From: Branchiostoma floridae
Lineage: Eukaryota > Chordata > Leptocardii > Amphioxiformes > Branchiostomatidae
Length of the DNA stretch: 64,000 nucleotides
Direction of reading: 5' to 3'
NCBI RefSeq assembly: GCF_000003815.2
Contig: NC_049986.1
Span: 9,725,244 to 9,789,243, forward strand
A model generated the notes under the pieces. That model ran no database searches and was not told where the DNA came from. It saw nothing but the letters and a program-made list of their open reading frames with translations. A program made the position numbers and the translations under genes. Numbering within the stretch: position 1 is the stretch's first letter; each line of letters opens with the position of its first letter. This document shows, piece after piece, positions 12,301 to 22,367 of the stretch.

Positions 12301-13694
12301 GGTCTTGAAGGAAAAGTAGCACAGGTGATATTTGTTTATCACAGGTAATCTATGATGTGTACCGGTGTGTAAAAAACTTTTGTCTGGATATTCTCATATC
12401 TACAGCTTTATTACAATTACGTAATGATGTCATCAATATGTTATTATTATCATCACATTATTCATATGTTGAAACTAATGTGATATCAGATTATTCATAT
12501 GTTGAAACACTGTACATAGGTAAATAATCATTGCACTTAAAGAAGATACTGAACATAACATTCTTGAAATGAATAATGAGTTTCATTGTTAAAAACCATT
12601 TTGAATTTTATGATAAAACTAGATAGTAAGAAAATGTGTTACAGAGTCCATATTTATAAATTCAATTCTTATTGTAAGATGAAATTGGAAATTGAAAGAT
12701 ACATATGTATTGATTCACTAACCTTTAGGAATCTGGCAAATGTACTTGTAGTAGTAGTCCCTGAAATTAGAAAGCATGGCAGTTATTATAAACCAAGTTT
12801 ATAAAAATAGAATCATAAATTGGCAAAAAGAAGATGTAACTTTGCCCTTACGGTGGGTATTCCTCCACACAGTCAGCAGAAGTCTGAGGGTTGATCCAGT
12901 ACCTGTATGATAGCAAAACAAAGAATAAATTGCATCACTGCATTCCCAGATTAATATACAAATATGCTACATTTCCTGAATTATGAATACATAGCTATAA
13001 AAGCACATATGCATTTTTCCATGGTTACATTTATGAAAGGAAATAGTTGAACTAAATGTAAGCTTTATTGTAGTTACCAATGCTGACGGGCAGCACAAAG
13101 CAGCATATCGGTACAAGCTAGTGTACTTATGAAGTTGCAAGGGGAATATGTTGCCAGAAGGTGTTGCCAATGCATTAAAAAGACTTACGGACAAGGCTCG
13201 GCACTTGATGTAACCTCTCCCAACGTTTCACAGTCGTCAAAGGTGGCCAGGGAGCCACCTAGGTATTCACAGTCCCACTTCGCCTCGTCTATTTCTTTCT
13301 TATCGTTCGAGAAATAGTAGCAAGTCCCGTCAATGGCCTCAAACCCATCGGGACAAATACAGGCTACAAAAAGATACATTGTTTTCCATTTGTTATCAAA
13401 TCTATTAGTGTTGTGTTATGTTGTTGAATGTAGTAATTAAGTCAGCTAACGGACATGTGTTGCACCTACTTCATTCTATTTCTTACGGGAGGAGGGAATT
13501 ACATATTTCATCATGTTTGTCTTTTTTACATAACTGTTCCTTATGATTGGCCAAATTTGAAATCCTGTTTCTCCAGCAAATGGAAACATATGCAGCTCAT
13601 TGAAAAGCAAAGAAAAGAAATGGTATATATTACGGTCATCGGTCAATGCCGGCACAACCAGGAACAGAAGGAGAAGAAAACATCGACCCTCCAT
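169..13694 (-). CDS. Secreted multidomain protein: signal peptide, short CTLD, Cys-rich repeats, duplicated unknown module, sushi (partial)
   Basis: Proposed exons in transcript order: 13694-13634, 13363-13189, 12902-12852, 12760-12723, 9511-9233, 7770-7504, 6494-6420, 5922-5881, 5022-4768, 3792-3388, 3001-2960, 2340-2077, 1567-1196, 354-169. Each is bounded by AG/GT and carries an open frame. From the third CTLD exon onward all junctions are phase 1, so the chain reads through without a frame change. The left end has a splice donor, so the gene continues outside the window. The product should be exported and acts extracellularly; its partner is unknown. The signal exon has an acceptor directly before the ATG, so a 5' UTR exon must lie further right. 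A candidate donor (CCAAG then GTAGGT) is near 17712. The exons are individually well supported. Their union into one transcript is inferred from phase and strand; a lectin-only gene followed by a second gene is the main alternative. Confidence 0.55.
826..1194. repeat. Inverted-repeat element with arms of about 60 bp
   Basis: The arm at 826-885 (CACGCGGCGGCCATGATAGA core, then GGCAAACA) is repeated in reverse complement at 1128-1194 (CTATCATGGCCGCCGCGTG). The arms share more than 45 matching positions with small gaps. This fits a MITE-like foldback element of about 370 bp inside the last intron visible here. Its right arm touches the splice donor of exon B at 1196. Confidence 0.6.
1196..3001 (-). 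CDS. Unrecognised three-exon module, copy 2 (S-A-B)
   Basis: Exon S 3001-2960 (42 bp, CPDPDMGAIAPYE), exon A 2340-2077 (264 bp; contains KWVLTYQESPEDEE and ILLEDFDPN) and exon B 1567-1196 (372 bp; starts ELPNEIQLGDLSGFPSY, then VIPTNCGTAIYSIRLNSRF and a hydrophobic tail ending PLP). Each matches the corresponding exon of copy 1 in length class, phase and motifs such as TDT followed by W-V-L-x-Y, LLxDFDP and IIPV-x-CY. The two copies have diverged well below half identity in places, so the duplication is old. The donor of exon B lies at the edge of an inverted repeat (826-1194). Confidence 0.6.
3388..5922 (-). CDS. Unrecognised three-exon module, copy 1 (S-A-B)
   Basis: Exon S 5922-5881 (42 bp, CGLPVMATIPSDR), exon A 5022-4768 (255 bp, acidic; contains VWVLQYTD and ILLQDFDP) and exon B 3792-3388 (405 bp; starts MLPEDLDFSGVSYSYELKDK, then hydrophobic with AFPVWAVQPLP at the end). 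All are phase 1-1. The same S-A-B order recurs at 3001-1196 with clear residue identity, so this is a repeated structural unit of about 235 residues. I do not recognise the fold. Exon B has long hydrophobic stretches that could be beta-rich or membrane-associated. Paralogue conservation of the minus-strand frame argues against the open acidic frame on the plus strand. Confidence 0.6.
4290..4375 (-). repeat. tRNA-derived SINE remnant
   Basis: Read on the minus strand, TGGCGGCCTGGTGGGTAGAG resembles a pol III A box and CACGAGTTCAAATCCT a B box, at tRNA-like spacing. No complete cloverleaf was found, so this is a SINE or tRNA fossil and not a functional tRNA gene. Confidence 0.45.
6420..6494 (-). 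CDS. Pro/Thr-rich linker exon
   Basis: A 75-bp phase 1-1 exon encoding an EPPTPTPTPCPMTDPPPSTD stretch. It sits between a GTACAG acceptor and a CATG/GTACGC donor. The composition is that of a flexible, possibly O-glycosylated spacer between the Cys-rich repeats and the duplicated module. A second acceptor nine bases downstream (CTTACAG) would keep the same phase. Support is composition, phase and position only. Confidence 0.5.
7504..7770 (-). CDS. Cysteine-rich double-repeat exon 2
   Basis: A 267-bp phase 1-1 exon (acceptor TTCCCAG, donor GAAG/GTACTT) with two eight-cysteine repeats. The first begins CEVDCTGTCRDP and ends GDRCCVP; the second begins CGSDCHGECRYS and ends GRECCCKEG. It is acidic and clearly homologous to the 9233-9511 exon by cysteine spacing. 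It probably forms compact disulfide-bonded modules in the extracellular protein. If the donor is missed, the frame stops about 20 codons later, which supports the splice. Confidence 0.7.
7771..9232 (-). other. Intron with a small tandem repeat and repeat end
   Basis: AT-rich intron. A 33-34 bp unit (ACACGGAGAAGCTGAGAAAG core) occurs twice at about 8559-8630. The sequence near 8325-8355 (GGCCACACAGACTTAATTTT then ATGGATGACATCC) matches the end of the inverted-repeat family also seen at 29945 and 51913. No exon was found. Confidence 0.4.
9233..9511 (-). CDS. Cysteine-rich double-repeat exon 1
   Basis: A 279-bp phase 1-1 exon between CCCAACAG and an AAAAAAG/GTAGTC donor. It encodes two repeats of about 43 residues with the pattern C-x3-C-x3-C, a later C-x-G, then C-x-C-P-x-G-x2-C-C. 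Examples are CTCPEGEFCCVPP and CPCPYGTRCCCKKG. There are eight cysteines per repeat, so four disulfides are possible. The double Cys recalls WAP or granulin folds, but the spacing does not fit either clearly and I do not assign a family. It is paralogous to the exon at 7504-7770. Confidence 0.7.
10334..11391. mobile_element. MITE-like element with CTCCATGAAA ends, long form
   Basis: It starts TACCTCCATGAAATGTCATG (itself partly palindromic) and ends TTTCATGGAGGTA, so the ends are inverted repeats. The interior has no coding capacity beyond short frames. A truncated copy sharing about 170 bp lies at 22577-22748, and shorter relatives with the same end motif are at 33954 and 38040. It sits in the large intron (9512-12722) of the minus-strand gene; the rest of that intron shows nothing else. 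Confidence 0.6.
12723..13363 (-). CDS. Short C-type lectin-like domain, three exons
   Basis: Exons 13363-13189 (175 bp), 12902-12852 (51 bp) and 12760-12723 (38 bp), phases 1-2, 2-2 and 2-1. The first carries CICPDGFEAIDGTCYYF, then a Trp-Asp-Cys and a GGSLATF motif, typical of the CTLD N-terminal half. The second gives YWINPQTS. The third gives YYYKYICQIPK, the usual C-terminal Tyr-Ile-Cys strand. The long loop with the WND and EPN/QPD calcium and sugar-binding motifs is absent, so the domain is about 88 residues rather than the usual 110-130. The same shortened form occurs in the two plus-strand paralogues. The final exon can splice at GGTTAG or read on into an immediate TAG. Confidence 0.8.
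13634..13694 (-). CDS. Signal peptide exon of the minus-strand CTLD gene
   Basis: The exon begins at ATG immediately after a TTTTCAG acceptor and encodes MEGRC followed by a Leu/Val-rich core (FLLLLFLVV), then PALTDD. It ends in phase 1 at a GTAATA donor. It is 61 bp long, exactly like the signal exons at 29512 and 49020. That supports both the start codon and common ancestry. The adjoining codon is completed by the next exon as Pro, just before the first CTLD cysteine. Confidence 0.75.
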
Positions 13695-13763
13695 CTGAAA
13701 AAAAGATGGACTTAGTTTAATACGCCAAAAATTCCAAATCCTCACGTGTATTAAGATGGTTCC

Positions 13764-13865
13764 AACTAGAGGTGGGTACCGGTACAGCAATTGAGGTACA
13801 GGTACGGTGACGGTCAAGGTCCAGAAGATCAGATTCAGCAAGAAAAACTGGGTCCGACAAGAAAA
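13764..13865. repeat. Half of a hAT-like MITE
   Basis: The motif AGAGGTGGGTACCGGTAC followed by a GGTCCAGAAGATCA-like stretch matches one end of the elements at 35928 and 40012. No matching second end was seen, so it is a truncated copy. Confidence 0.45.
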
Positions 13866-14227
13866 CCGACTAGTTCAGACATATATCTTCACCCTACAGT
13901 ACAGCTGTTTTCCTCTTACCTTCTGACACAATGATGTTAACAGAGATGTAGCATCCTAAAAAGGTTCCATGTCATTTGGTGTTATTTGGTGTTTCTTTTG
14001 GCTGGAATAGAAGCCTATCATCAACATGATTATGGTGACATACTCTATATACAATTGATTTAGTCTGAAACATTACAACATGGCAAGTCTTTGCTAAAAG
14101 TGACTATAACCTAGACCTAATACTCATCGCAGAAATCGTGCAAGTGATGAAGAAACAAACTGTCTTTTCAGGTCAAAACTACTGGTGGTAGGATCTGGTT
14201 AGACAGTCAGGAGACGATTCATTTTAT

Positions 14228-14708
14228 GGTCTCATTGATGATCACTCCAAGTGGGTACTAAAATAGATCCGAGCCAAAAAATAAACGACTGCATGGACGC
14301 GTGTTTTCAGCGGTGGGAAATTCTCTTTTAGCCAGCCGAACTGGTGTCAAAAGTTAGATGGGTGAAAGCTTGTTTGTAACTGATAAAAATTAGCAGGTAA
14401 AGTTTGGCAGCATCACGCTAGGTCGCGGAGGAACACAGTCCTGGGTTCTGAGTGGTGCGATTGTACATGACCAGCGAAAAAGTGCCTCATGCGGGGATTG
14501 ACTAATTGTAGTTTGTAATTGCTATAAACAAAGCACGTATGTCAATTTGACGTTAGCGATTTACCACGACATAGGGTAAAGGTGCTCAACATAGAATGAA
14601 ATATATGTTGATCTTCGCCGTAGCTTCATTATGTACGCTTCTATGTTAAACACATATTGTAACATAGACGTCTATGGGAAGAAAAAACTCATCAATGTCA
14701 ATGATACC
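14228..14708. mobile_element. PIF/Harbinger-like MITE, copy 1
   Basis: A 481-bp element whose ends are GGTCTCATTGATG and a diverged CATCAATG...ATACC. It is flanked by TTA-type target sequence (TTAT left, TTAA right). The whole sequence is homologous, in opposite orientation, to 63064-63540, including GCGGGGATTGACTAATTGTA and AGCAGGTAAAGTTT-like blocks. There is no transposase frame, so it is non-autonomous. Confidence 0.65.
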
Positions 14709-15562
14709 TTAATTCACTGCACTCTAAAACGTCAATCAGCTGTATGGCATCTGTGAGAGGCATGCTTCTATATCATATGTGGTACATTGCATTAATACCA
14801 AATATTTTGAGGCAGATTCAAGCTTTCCAACTTTCAAGTTGCATCACGGCGTTTTCTTACATTTACAATATCTGTATCAAATAAACATAAGTCACTCCAA
14901 CACAATTATGAGTAACGCCGAATACACCACTTCCAATAAACTTCGGTATGTTGAAGTGAATGTATTAGAAGAATGGTAATTTGATTCAAATGATTGTGGA
15001 AATACACCAATAACGAAAATACCGAGTAGAATACCATGATCTAGCCAAGACAGACAAAGGGGGCGAATTGCGAAATCTTGTAGAAAGGGCCGATCTCGAG
15101 AAAGAAGATTTCTTCTTTAACCATGAACACCACCACAAAATCATTTGCACAAATACACACAAAACGGATATTTCAAGCAACAAGCTATAACGTCATGAGA
15201 TGAATTGCAAAGATAAAAACTGCAAGAATTATCTTTAGATAGATATATCAAGGAATGACCATCTGATACAAGTAATCATGGTAATGAAAGAACAACAAAA
15301 ATACCAAGTAGGACACAATCTAGCCAATAAAGACAAGTGTAAGAAATCGCGTGACACGGAGAAAAGTTCATTATGCATCTAAAGCTTGCCTGTTGATGAC
15401 CAGAAAATTCACCTACCTTGAACTGCATTCAAGTACTGAAGTTATGCTACCGGTAAAATTGAGATATTGGAATAGCCCGGGTGTTCCACGTGGCATTGAC
15501 AAGATTGAGCATTATTTTACCCCACAAGTTTGTGATTTCTGTTAACGTTGTGTGAGTGTATG

Positions 15563-15603
<41 letters not shown>

Positions 15604-17650
15604 GTGCGTGCGTGTGTGTGTGTGTGTCTGACTGCCTGTCTGTTTGCTATCTGTGAACAGCAAAAGTCGAGAAGTCTTAGATGGATCCTGATGATATTTC
15701 TAAAAGGCCATTGTATTTTTCCAACGACATGCCTAAATTTGAGACATTTTTAATATTAAACATATGCCCCAAAATCATGTATGGGCACTCCAGAATTGAA
15801 AATCATGGTTAGTGTAAGTGTCATATCGCGCGCATTGATATTAGCTGTGTTCCCTGAAAATCACGACCCGCATTGATATTGGTGGTGTGCCCCAAAACGC
15901 CTCGAATCTTTTTTATAGATTTTTCGCTTCAGGTTGAGTAGTTGAAAAATGCGCCCAAATTCCGTAAGGTACTTTTTACAGATTCGTTCTAAAACACCGC
16001 TGCTTCGCCGTTCTATATTAAATATTCAAGAGGATCATGAAAATTACACAGGTTTTGTACATAATGAATGGTGTGGGATTGAAGACGGAGTACAAAAAAA
16101 TATGCCCCGTGCATAATGAAACCAGACAGAGGGCCAAAAAGACACTGTAGTATTGCTGTAGAGAAGAAAACTGCTTTTTCCGGTTGCCTTTTATTTCATT
16201 ATGGTTGTTGATTCAATGTAGCATAGATGGCTACCCACAGTCTAGTTTCAGCGTGAATCGGGTTGAATCTCGGTTGCTAAGTATTTGTGTGGAAGTTGGA
16301 AGCTACGGCTGAAATTTATCGTGTCAGCTGCATGCCAGCATTTTGTTCAATGCTCAATCTTAAAAGATAAGAAAATGAAGTGTTTTATGGCCTAACTTTT
16401 GTTAAAGAGGGAGTTACTCCCACAGTAAGTCAAGCCTGTATTACCATGTCTAAGGGATGTTTCTGTGCATAGTTATTTAGAGAATGCCCTTCATATACCG
16501 ATTGAGGGAGTAAGCGCATATTCAGTCTTCCAAGATTAAGTCTATATTCAGACCACTGGACTTACTATGGGTGAAAAGAGGAGTAAAGTTCATGGTATGT
16601 AATCCTTACATCCAAAGCTTGTAAGGTAACTCAGTCGTAACAACTTTAACACTTCTATCGTTGAGATCAGAATAGCTGCTCCGATTCAGGAATTACAAGA
16701 ATATACGAAAGAATCCAAGAACCGGTGCAATGACGGTCGGACGCGAGTTCGATCCTGGACGAGTCGACGTCAAAAAAAGTACTGCTTTCTCTTCTTAGCA
16801 CTCAGCATTTTGGTATGACACAAACCACTACCAAAGTGTACTAGCCCCCTGCTGTAGTGATTGCACAAAACTGTGTAGACCAGGGCTATAGGAGCGGAGA
16901 TGAGCGAAGCCAGATGCACCAATTGATGGGGGAAGGAATTTGTAAAGCTATGAAAGTCCCTACGTTAAACGTTCTTCCTAGCCTAAGTCTCTAGTAAATC
17001 ATTTATCGAGGATTAATATTGCTTTGAAAAGACTTGAATGAAAAGCCTAAAACAGCTCCGGGCAATTTTTCTAACGTATAAATCATTTCAATCTTGTCGT
17101 CGGCACTCGACATAATTCTATAAGTCAGTATTTTAACACAATATGTTACCAGAAGTCATTAATTTGTCTTCTTGAAATGTAACAACACGAGAACTAAATT
17201 CACCGTTAAGAAGTCTACTAGTATATGAAGATAAATGCAGATTTGTGGAAAATAAAATCCAAGCCACTGAGCTCATAGAAGGTGTTACAATCATATCCCT
17301 TCAAAAACCCAGCCGATGCACGCAAAAAATGCAAGATAAAATAGAAAATGAAAAAAAAAACAATTCCACACACAAATGTAATAAAATTGTCTTCGTTCAA
17401 TGTAACACAACACGAAAAGTAACTTCGCCGTTAAATATTTATATCAAGATAATTGCAGGTTGGTGGAAAACAAAATTTTAACCACTGCGCTCATAATAGG
17501 AGTTACAATCATACCCCAACAATAACCCAGCCAAAGCACACAAAAACACAAGATTAGACATGGAATTAAAAGCAATACCGTATACAACATGTAAAACGTT
17601 AATCTGAACATTACTAACAAGATACGAGATGGCCAAATAATTCTAAATCT
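14709..17650. other. Intergenic or 5' UTR intron region, with local duplications
   Basis: No convincing coding exon. A (TG)n microsatellite covers about 15550-15630. Two diverged tandem copies of a block of about 170-190 bp lie at 17170-17345 and 17400-17565, sharing CGTTAA, TCAAGATAA..TGCAG and GTTACAATCATA. Blocks near 14990-15060 and 15290-15330 (AAAATACC..GTAG..ATCTAGCCAA) are also duplicated. Confidence 0.45.
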
Positions 17651-17711
17651 CAATCTCCATGTTACAATGCTTCCAGGACATTTCTTGTGCGGCCAATTGG
17701 AATGTTTACCT

Positions 17712-17800
17712 ACCTTGGACTGGCGTTGTTCTCTTCTTCACCTCGAGTCGGATTCTGGGGCGGCGGCTGAGATTCTCCTGTATTTGACTGTGGCAGTTAG
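17712..17800 (-). promoter_or_regulatory. Possible 5' UTR exon of the minus-strand gene
   Basis: On the minus strand a purine-rich, noncoding-looking stretch ends CAGTCCAAG then GTAGGT, a strong donor. The signal peptide exon at 13694 has an acceptor but no upstream coding frame, so an exon of this kind is required. A similar but weaker donor (GTTCAAG/GTAGGT) occurs near 15418. No TATA box is visible. This is a candidate only. Confidence 0.3.
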
Positions 17801-17850
17801 TACATGCCGGATATTACACGTGGCATGTTATGATTGTAATATCTTATGAT

Positions 17851-18585
17851 AATGTTATGAGGACATGATATAGAACTTCGGTGTCAACCCCTTTGAGCAT
17901 GCATTATTTACCGTAGACTTGTCAATAGCCACCCAATATGTGATTTAATATCATGTATTTGGATATCGTATATTCTGTGGTCTGGCAGTGTATTATAGAC
18001 AAGTAGCATTTGATGTTGTATGCGTTACATGAACGTTGTCCAGCAGCATTCAGTTATTTGAAAGTGGCATCCCACGTTTCTATGCCAACCAGTTTGTTGT
18101 AGCTACGTCATTTCCGGATCCGAAAACAGAGCGATGTCCGCCAGCAGAGACTGCACCTACAAGCGACGTGTCACCCACACGTTGGCGTATCGATTCAGAA
18201 ATGTTCAGAAATATTTTGCTTTGTTTATGTCCACGATGTCTGTGATATCAACCTGGACGTTTTCTTTTATCTTTAGCGCCAAGTCCATCAGAATTGTATC
18301 TCTTTGAATATGAACTTTACGTTTCGCTATAGGCTCTTCTCTGTTAGTCACACATGCTTTTACTGGGGACGGAACCTGTGTTGTTTTGGTGACCTATACG
18401 TCCTACAACACACATACAAAATGTATTGTATGTTTTCATAGCTACGAAAACACAGGCGTGCGTGAGTTTGCAGGAATTTTTTTGTCTGCCGCCGCTCCAC
18501 TCACTCACTCACTCAGAATATATGCATCGTTTTCATCCCTTGTTTAATTTCTTCTTTTAGTTATGTGATTTTATCAGTTTGTAGT
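17851..18585. other. Intergenic, nothing recognised
   Basis: Mixed sequence with only short frames, no splice-bounded exon and no clear repeat. Confidence 0.3.
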
Positions 18586-20380
18586 GTGCAATGGATATGT
18601 CTTCATCGAATCCTGTACATTATCTCATTTTGTGCACAGCATATTTTGAGTGTTAATGTATTTGATACAGTTCGTTAATAGTTTTGGTCGGCTAGAACAT
18701 GTCTAAAGCCGTACGAATACAGCATCAAGCGGTCTTGCTATCATGAAAGCTGTCCACCAAATTATTTTTGACCGCTAGTAAACGTCGAAAACAGACGAAT
18801 ACAGTAGCAACCGGTATGCTATTATCATAGCATATCGATTTGACATTTGGGACATACTTTTATGATGTCTCTGATGTACACTGTGAGTTTATGTTTTCAA
18901 TATCAACTGTCAATCAAATTTGTTTTTCTCAGACGCGAAACATCATACCAGACAGCATATGTTTATAGGTACCTATAGTTGAAACAAAATGAGCTCATCT
19001 TTGTTGTCAGTTTGCTGTGTGATATTTTGGGTCAGGAGCTACAAAGAAAAGTAAACGCGTGGGTGTTGTTGCCGGTTAGTATCGTGGTGCCAACTTGAAG
19101 GATCTTCTAAGTTCTATTTAGGTCACAGCAAGTACATTTTATGGATGACATCAATGCGCTCATTAATTTTTACCAGATTTCAGGAAAAAATTCCCATTCG
19201 GGCATGATCAGATAGACCAAGATATGCAAACATGTTGTGTTAGAGCCTAATAATTATACTTGTGACACTAGGGAGGTAGCCATGACTTAAGTTGCAGAAG
19301 TGAAACTTGTTGGATAGTTGTAAAAGTGCCACAAATATGGAAGCCATGAATGTAGTTGCCAGCTTGGTAAGTGATACCAATGTACCAAACTAGTATCACT
19401 TTTACAGTAGCTTACTTCTTTGATATAGGAATAAATGCCTTGTAAGTTGTGATGCCAAGTTTTGTCACTTCAAATCTTGTTACGACGTTTATTGTGTCTA
19501 TTTTGAAATTTAGCCATCTTGAGCCAGGAGTAGGCCCCCGTATGCGCACAAGGCCTATCTGAGTTAGTCTTGTTCTTATTGGGTGGGCTGACTACTCTCT
19601 CATCCCAGCCAGGGTCTCAATTGTGTGGAGCTTACAATAGGTGGGGCTAGATCACAAGGGTCTGAAGTTTTGAACCACTCACACCGGGAAAGACCCCCTT
19701 TCGATAAGTGTGCTGGGTTCTTTTACGTGCTCGAGGTGTGGCTCTCCTCAACCACGGGACCAACGTCAATAGTTGGTACACTATGCAATTTTGGCCGAAT
19801 ATAACGTTTTTGACAATTCATGGCAAATTTCAAAATTTTTGTGTGTGGGGGGAGGGGGGCAGTGGATATGTCTTCATTGAATCCTGTACATTTTATTCCA
19901 TTTTGTGTAAAGCATATAATTATGAGTGTATAACACATTTACAACAGTTCATTAGGATTCATTTGGTAGTCGCACGTCAAGTTAAATATTATTTTTGACC
20001 GCTAGTAGACGTCTGGAACTTCAGACGAATACAGCAGCAAGCGGTATGCTATCATCACAGAATATCGATTTGACATTTGGGACATGCTTTTATGATGTAT
20101 TTGATGTGCACCGTGAGTTTATGTTATCAACGTACACTTTGAGTTATGCTATCAATCAAACTTATTTTTCTTGGAACTGAACATCATAACAGACAGAACA
20201 TATGTTTATAGGTACCTATTGTTGGAACAAAATGAGAACATCTTTGTTGTTAGTTGGCCCTGTGATCTTTTGGGTCTTGGGCTTCAAAGAAAAGTATCCG
20301 TGTTGTGTAGGCGGTTGATGTCGTGCACCAGACTTTACGGATCTTTGGGTTATATTTGGGCTAGAGACGCACACTATCCA
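18586..20380. repeat. Diverged direct duplication (18586-19130 and 19858-20380)
   Basis: Both blocks share, in order: GGATATGTCTTCAT.GAATCC, TTTTTGACCGCTAGTA, CGATTTGACATTTGGGACAT, GATGT..ACTGTGAGTTTATG, and TATGTTTATAGGTACCTAT followed by AACAAAATGAG. The offset is about 1.27 kb. Identity is roughly 80 percent with indels and there is no conserved frame, so this is a noncoding duplication or two copies of an unidentified repeat. Confidence 0.6.
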
Positions 20381-20624
20381 GACAGCGAAAATAGGGAGCA
20401 ATCAAGAGTGATACATATGACCGAAGAAAAGCTAGCGGATCCAGAGAGAAAGAACTTTGCAACAGACTGAGTCAGCTTACAGCCCAATGTGGAAGAGACT
20501 GTCATTCTCGTATAGGACTGTTTATAGCCAAACCTGTAGGGCTGATATCAATTAGCATTTTACCGTGGTCAATACTGACCGAAGGGGATCACTGGTCTAC
20601 CTGATAAACTGATCAGGTTATTGC

Positions 20625-21050
20625 CCCCTCCCTCTACCCCTTTCCACTCCTACCCACTCCCCCCTCTCCACTCCTACCCCCTCCCCTCTCCACTCCTACC
20701 CCCTCCCCTCTCCACTCCTACCCCCTCCCCTCTCCACTCCTACCCCCTCCCCTCTCCACTCCTACCCCCTCCACTCTCCACTCCTACCCCCTCCCCTCTC
20801 CACTCCTACCCCTTCCCCTCTCCACTCCTACCCCCTCCCCTCTCCACTCCTACCTCCTCCCCTCTCCACTCCTACCCCCTCCCCTCTCCACTCCTACCCC
20901 CTCCCCTCTCCACTCCTACCCCCTCCACTCTCCACTCCTACCCCCCTCTCCACTCCTACCCCCTCCCCTCTCCACTCCTACCCCCTCCCCTCTCCACTCC
21001 TACCTCCTCCCCTCTCCACTACTCCCCCCTCGCCTCTCCACTACTCCCTA
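20625..21050. repeat. Minisatellite, about 20-bp unit rich in CTCC
   Basis: About twenty copies of a unit close to CTCCACTCCTACCCCCTCCC, with variants lacking a few bases. The plus strand is almost purely pyrimidine. A 144-codon open frame across it is only a consequence of the repeat lacking stops. Confidence 0.9.
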
Positions 21051-21859
21051 AATAAAGCATTTTTCTTCTTTTTCACATCTTTGTGGATTCTCTAAGAATA
21101 GATTTTCCTGCATTCAAAGAAAGACATGCATATTGTTGTACGTACTACTAGACAGTTTATCTTAACCCAGACCAAACGAGGAATTCCCATCGACGTACAA
21201 GTGTAAACAAAATTAATCATTGATTTTCTTTTCCAAAATCACTGTCTCTGTTTTTATGGTGAAAGTTGCAGAAGCTTCTACATCGGATGCCGCATGAACC
21301 ATTTGTAGAAAACTGCAGAAGGTGTAAACGATGTAACGTTATAGTTTGCCTTAGGTATTTTAAAAACAGTAGTAGAATAATAGGTGACAATTTTGGCTAA
21401 CCTTAGCTTTCCCCCGCCCTATCAACAATAGGGCCCGTACATTAATATACAGTATATTTGTGGTTGGTTGGTCGCAGTCTACAACATGAAGTCTGTTTTC
21501 ACGTTTTCAAGGATCTGCCTTGTCTTAACTTTTAGCCCTTTTCTTTGCCGCCTCATTCAAAAATAATTCTATCTGTCCTTTCCCAGAGCGGTTAAATGGT
21601 ACGACCCTTACTGTAAACACACTACGATACAACTACGCGAAACTATATCGATTATACTCAGAGCTTATTTTCAATTCTACACATGTCCAAACTTACAATT
21701 TACTTCACAAAACGAGGCATATGTCTACTGTACGCTTTTAGATAAAATGCCAGTCAGTCAATTACCGGTTCAGTAAAGCAAAGTCATAAATTTATATCAA
21801 ATCCAGAAAAACACAGTCATACCTGCGGCACAAACAATGTTTAGCATGACAGGACTCTG

Positions 21860-22085
21860 TTTTGCCATCATGACTCAATGTTCAGGATATGGAGCTGTAA
21901 TTTGTTAAACTTCCGCAAGGAGTCACTACTACACTGCTTTGCCGTCATGACTTCAAGTTCAGGAAACGCAGTTGAAATATAATGTGTTCAAATTCCGCAA
22001 GGCGTCGCTCCTGGGATGTTTTGCCATCATGACTTCCATTTCAGGATATTGAGTTAAAACGTGTTGAACTTCCGCAAGACCACGC
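21860..22085. repeat. Three tandem copies of a unit of about 75 bp
   Basis: Three successive blocks contain TTTTGCCATCATGACT (once as TTTGCCGTCATGACT), then TTCAGGATAT, then AACTTCCGCAAG. They end just before the start of the duplicated locus at about 22090. Confidence 0.65.
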
Positions 22086-22367
22086 TACTTACATATGGGG
22101 AACTCCATGGCTATTGACAGGATCAATGGCCAATATTTCTTCTGGGAAGAAAACAAAATTAAATTTTGCATAAAAACATGTTGAAGAACATTAGAAGAGT
22201 GACTATATTTCGGACTAACGTCTGTGTTTATTGACTAATACTTGTTATGGTTTGCTATCATGAAGATATGTTATATTTTGTGTCAAAACTCAAAAGTATT
22301 GACACTGAGTAAGTGAGTGGGTGCCACAAGCATGCGTAAGAAAGGAGTAGAAATAGAAATAAACACA

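Noticed and set aside
12718-12760. TAG as the certain end of the minus-strand lectin gene
   Set aside because: Not accepted as certain because the GT within GGTTAG is a good phase-1 donor and downstream exons are all phase 1; both outcomes are left open.
16720-16765. tRNA-like B box (GAGTTCGATCCTGG)
   Set aside because: No A box at the right distance upstream.
20621-21055. 144-codon Pro/Ser/Leu-rich frame
   Set aside because: Pure translation of a CTCC minisatellite; no gene context.
21860-22085. CRISPR-like array
   Set aside because: Three diverged units of about 75 bp without constant repeats and unique spacers, in an animal genome.
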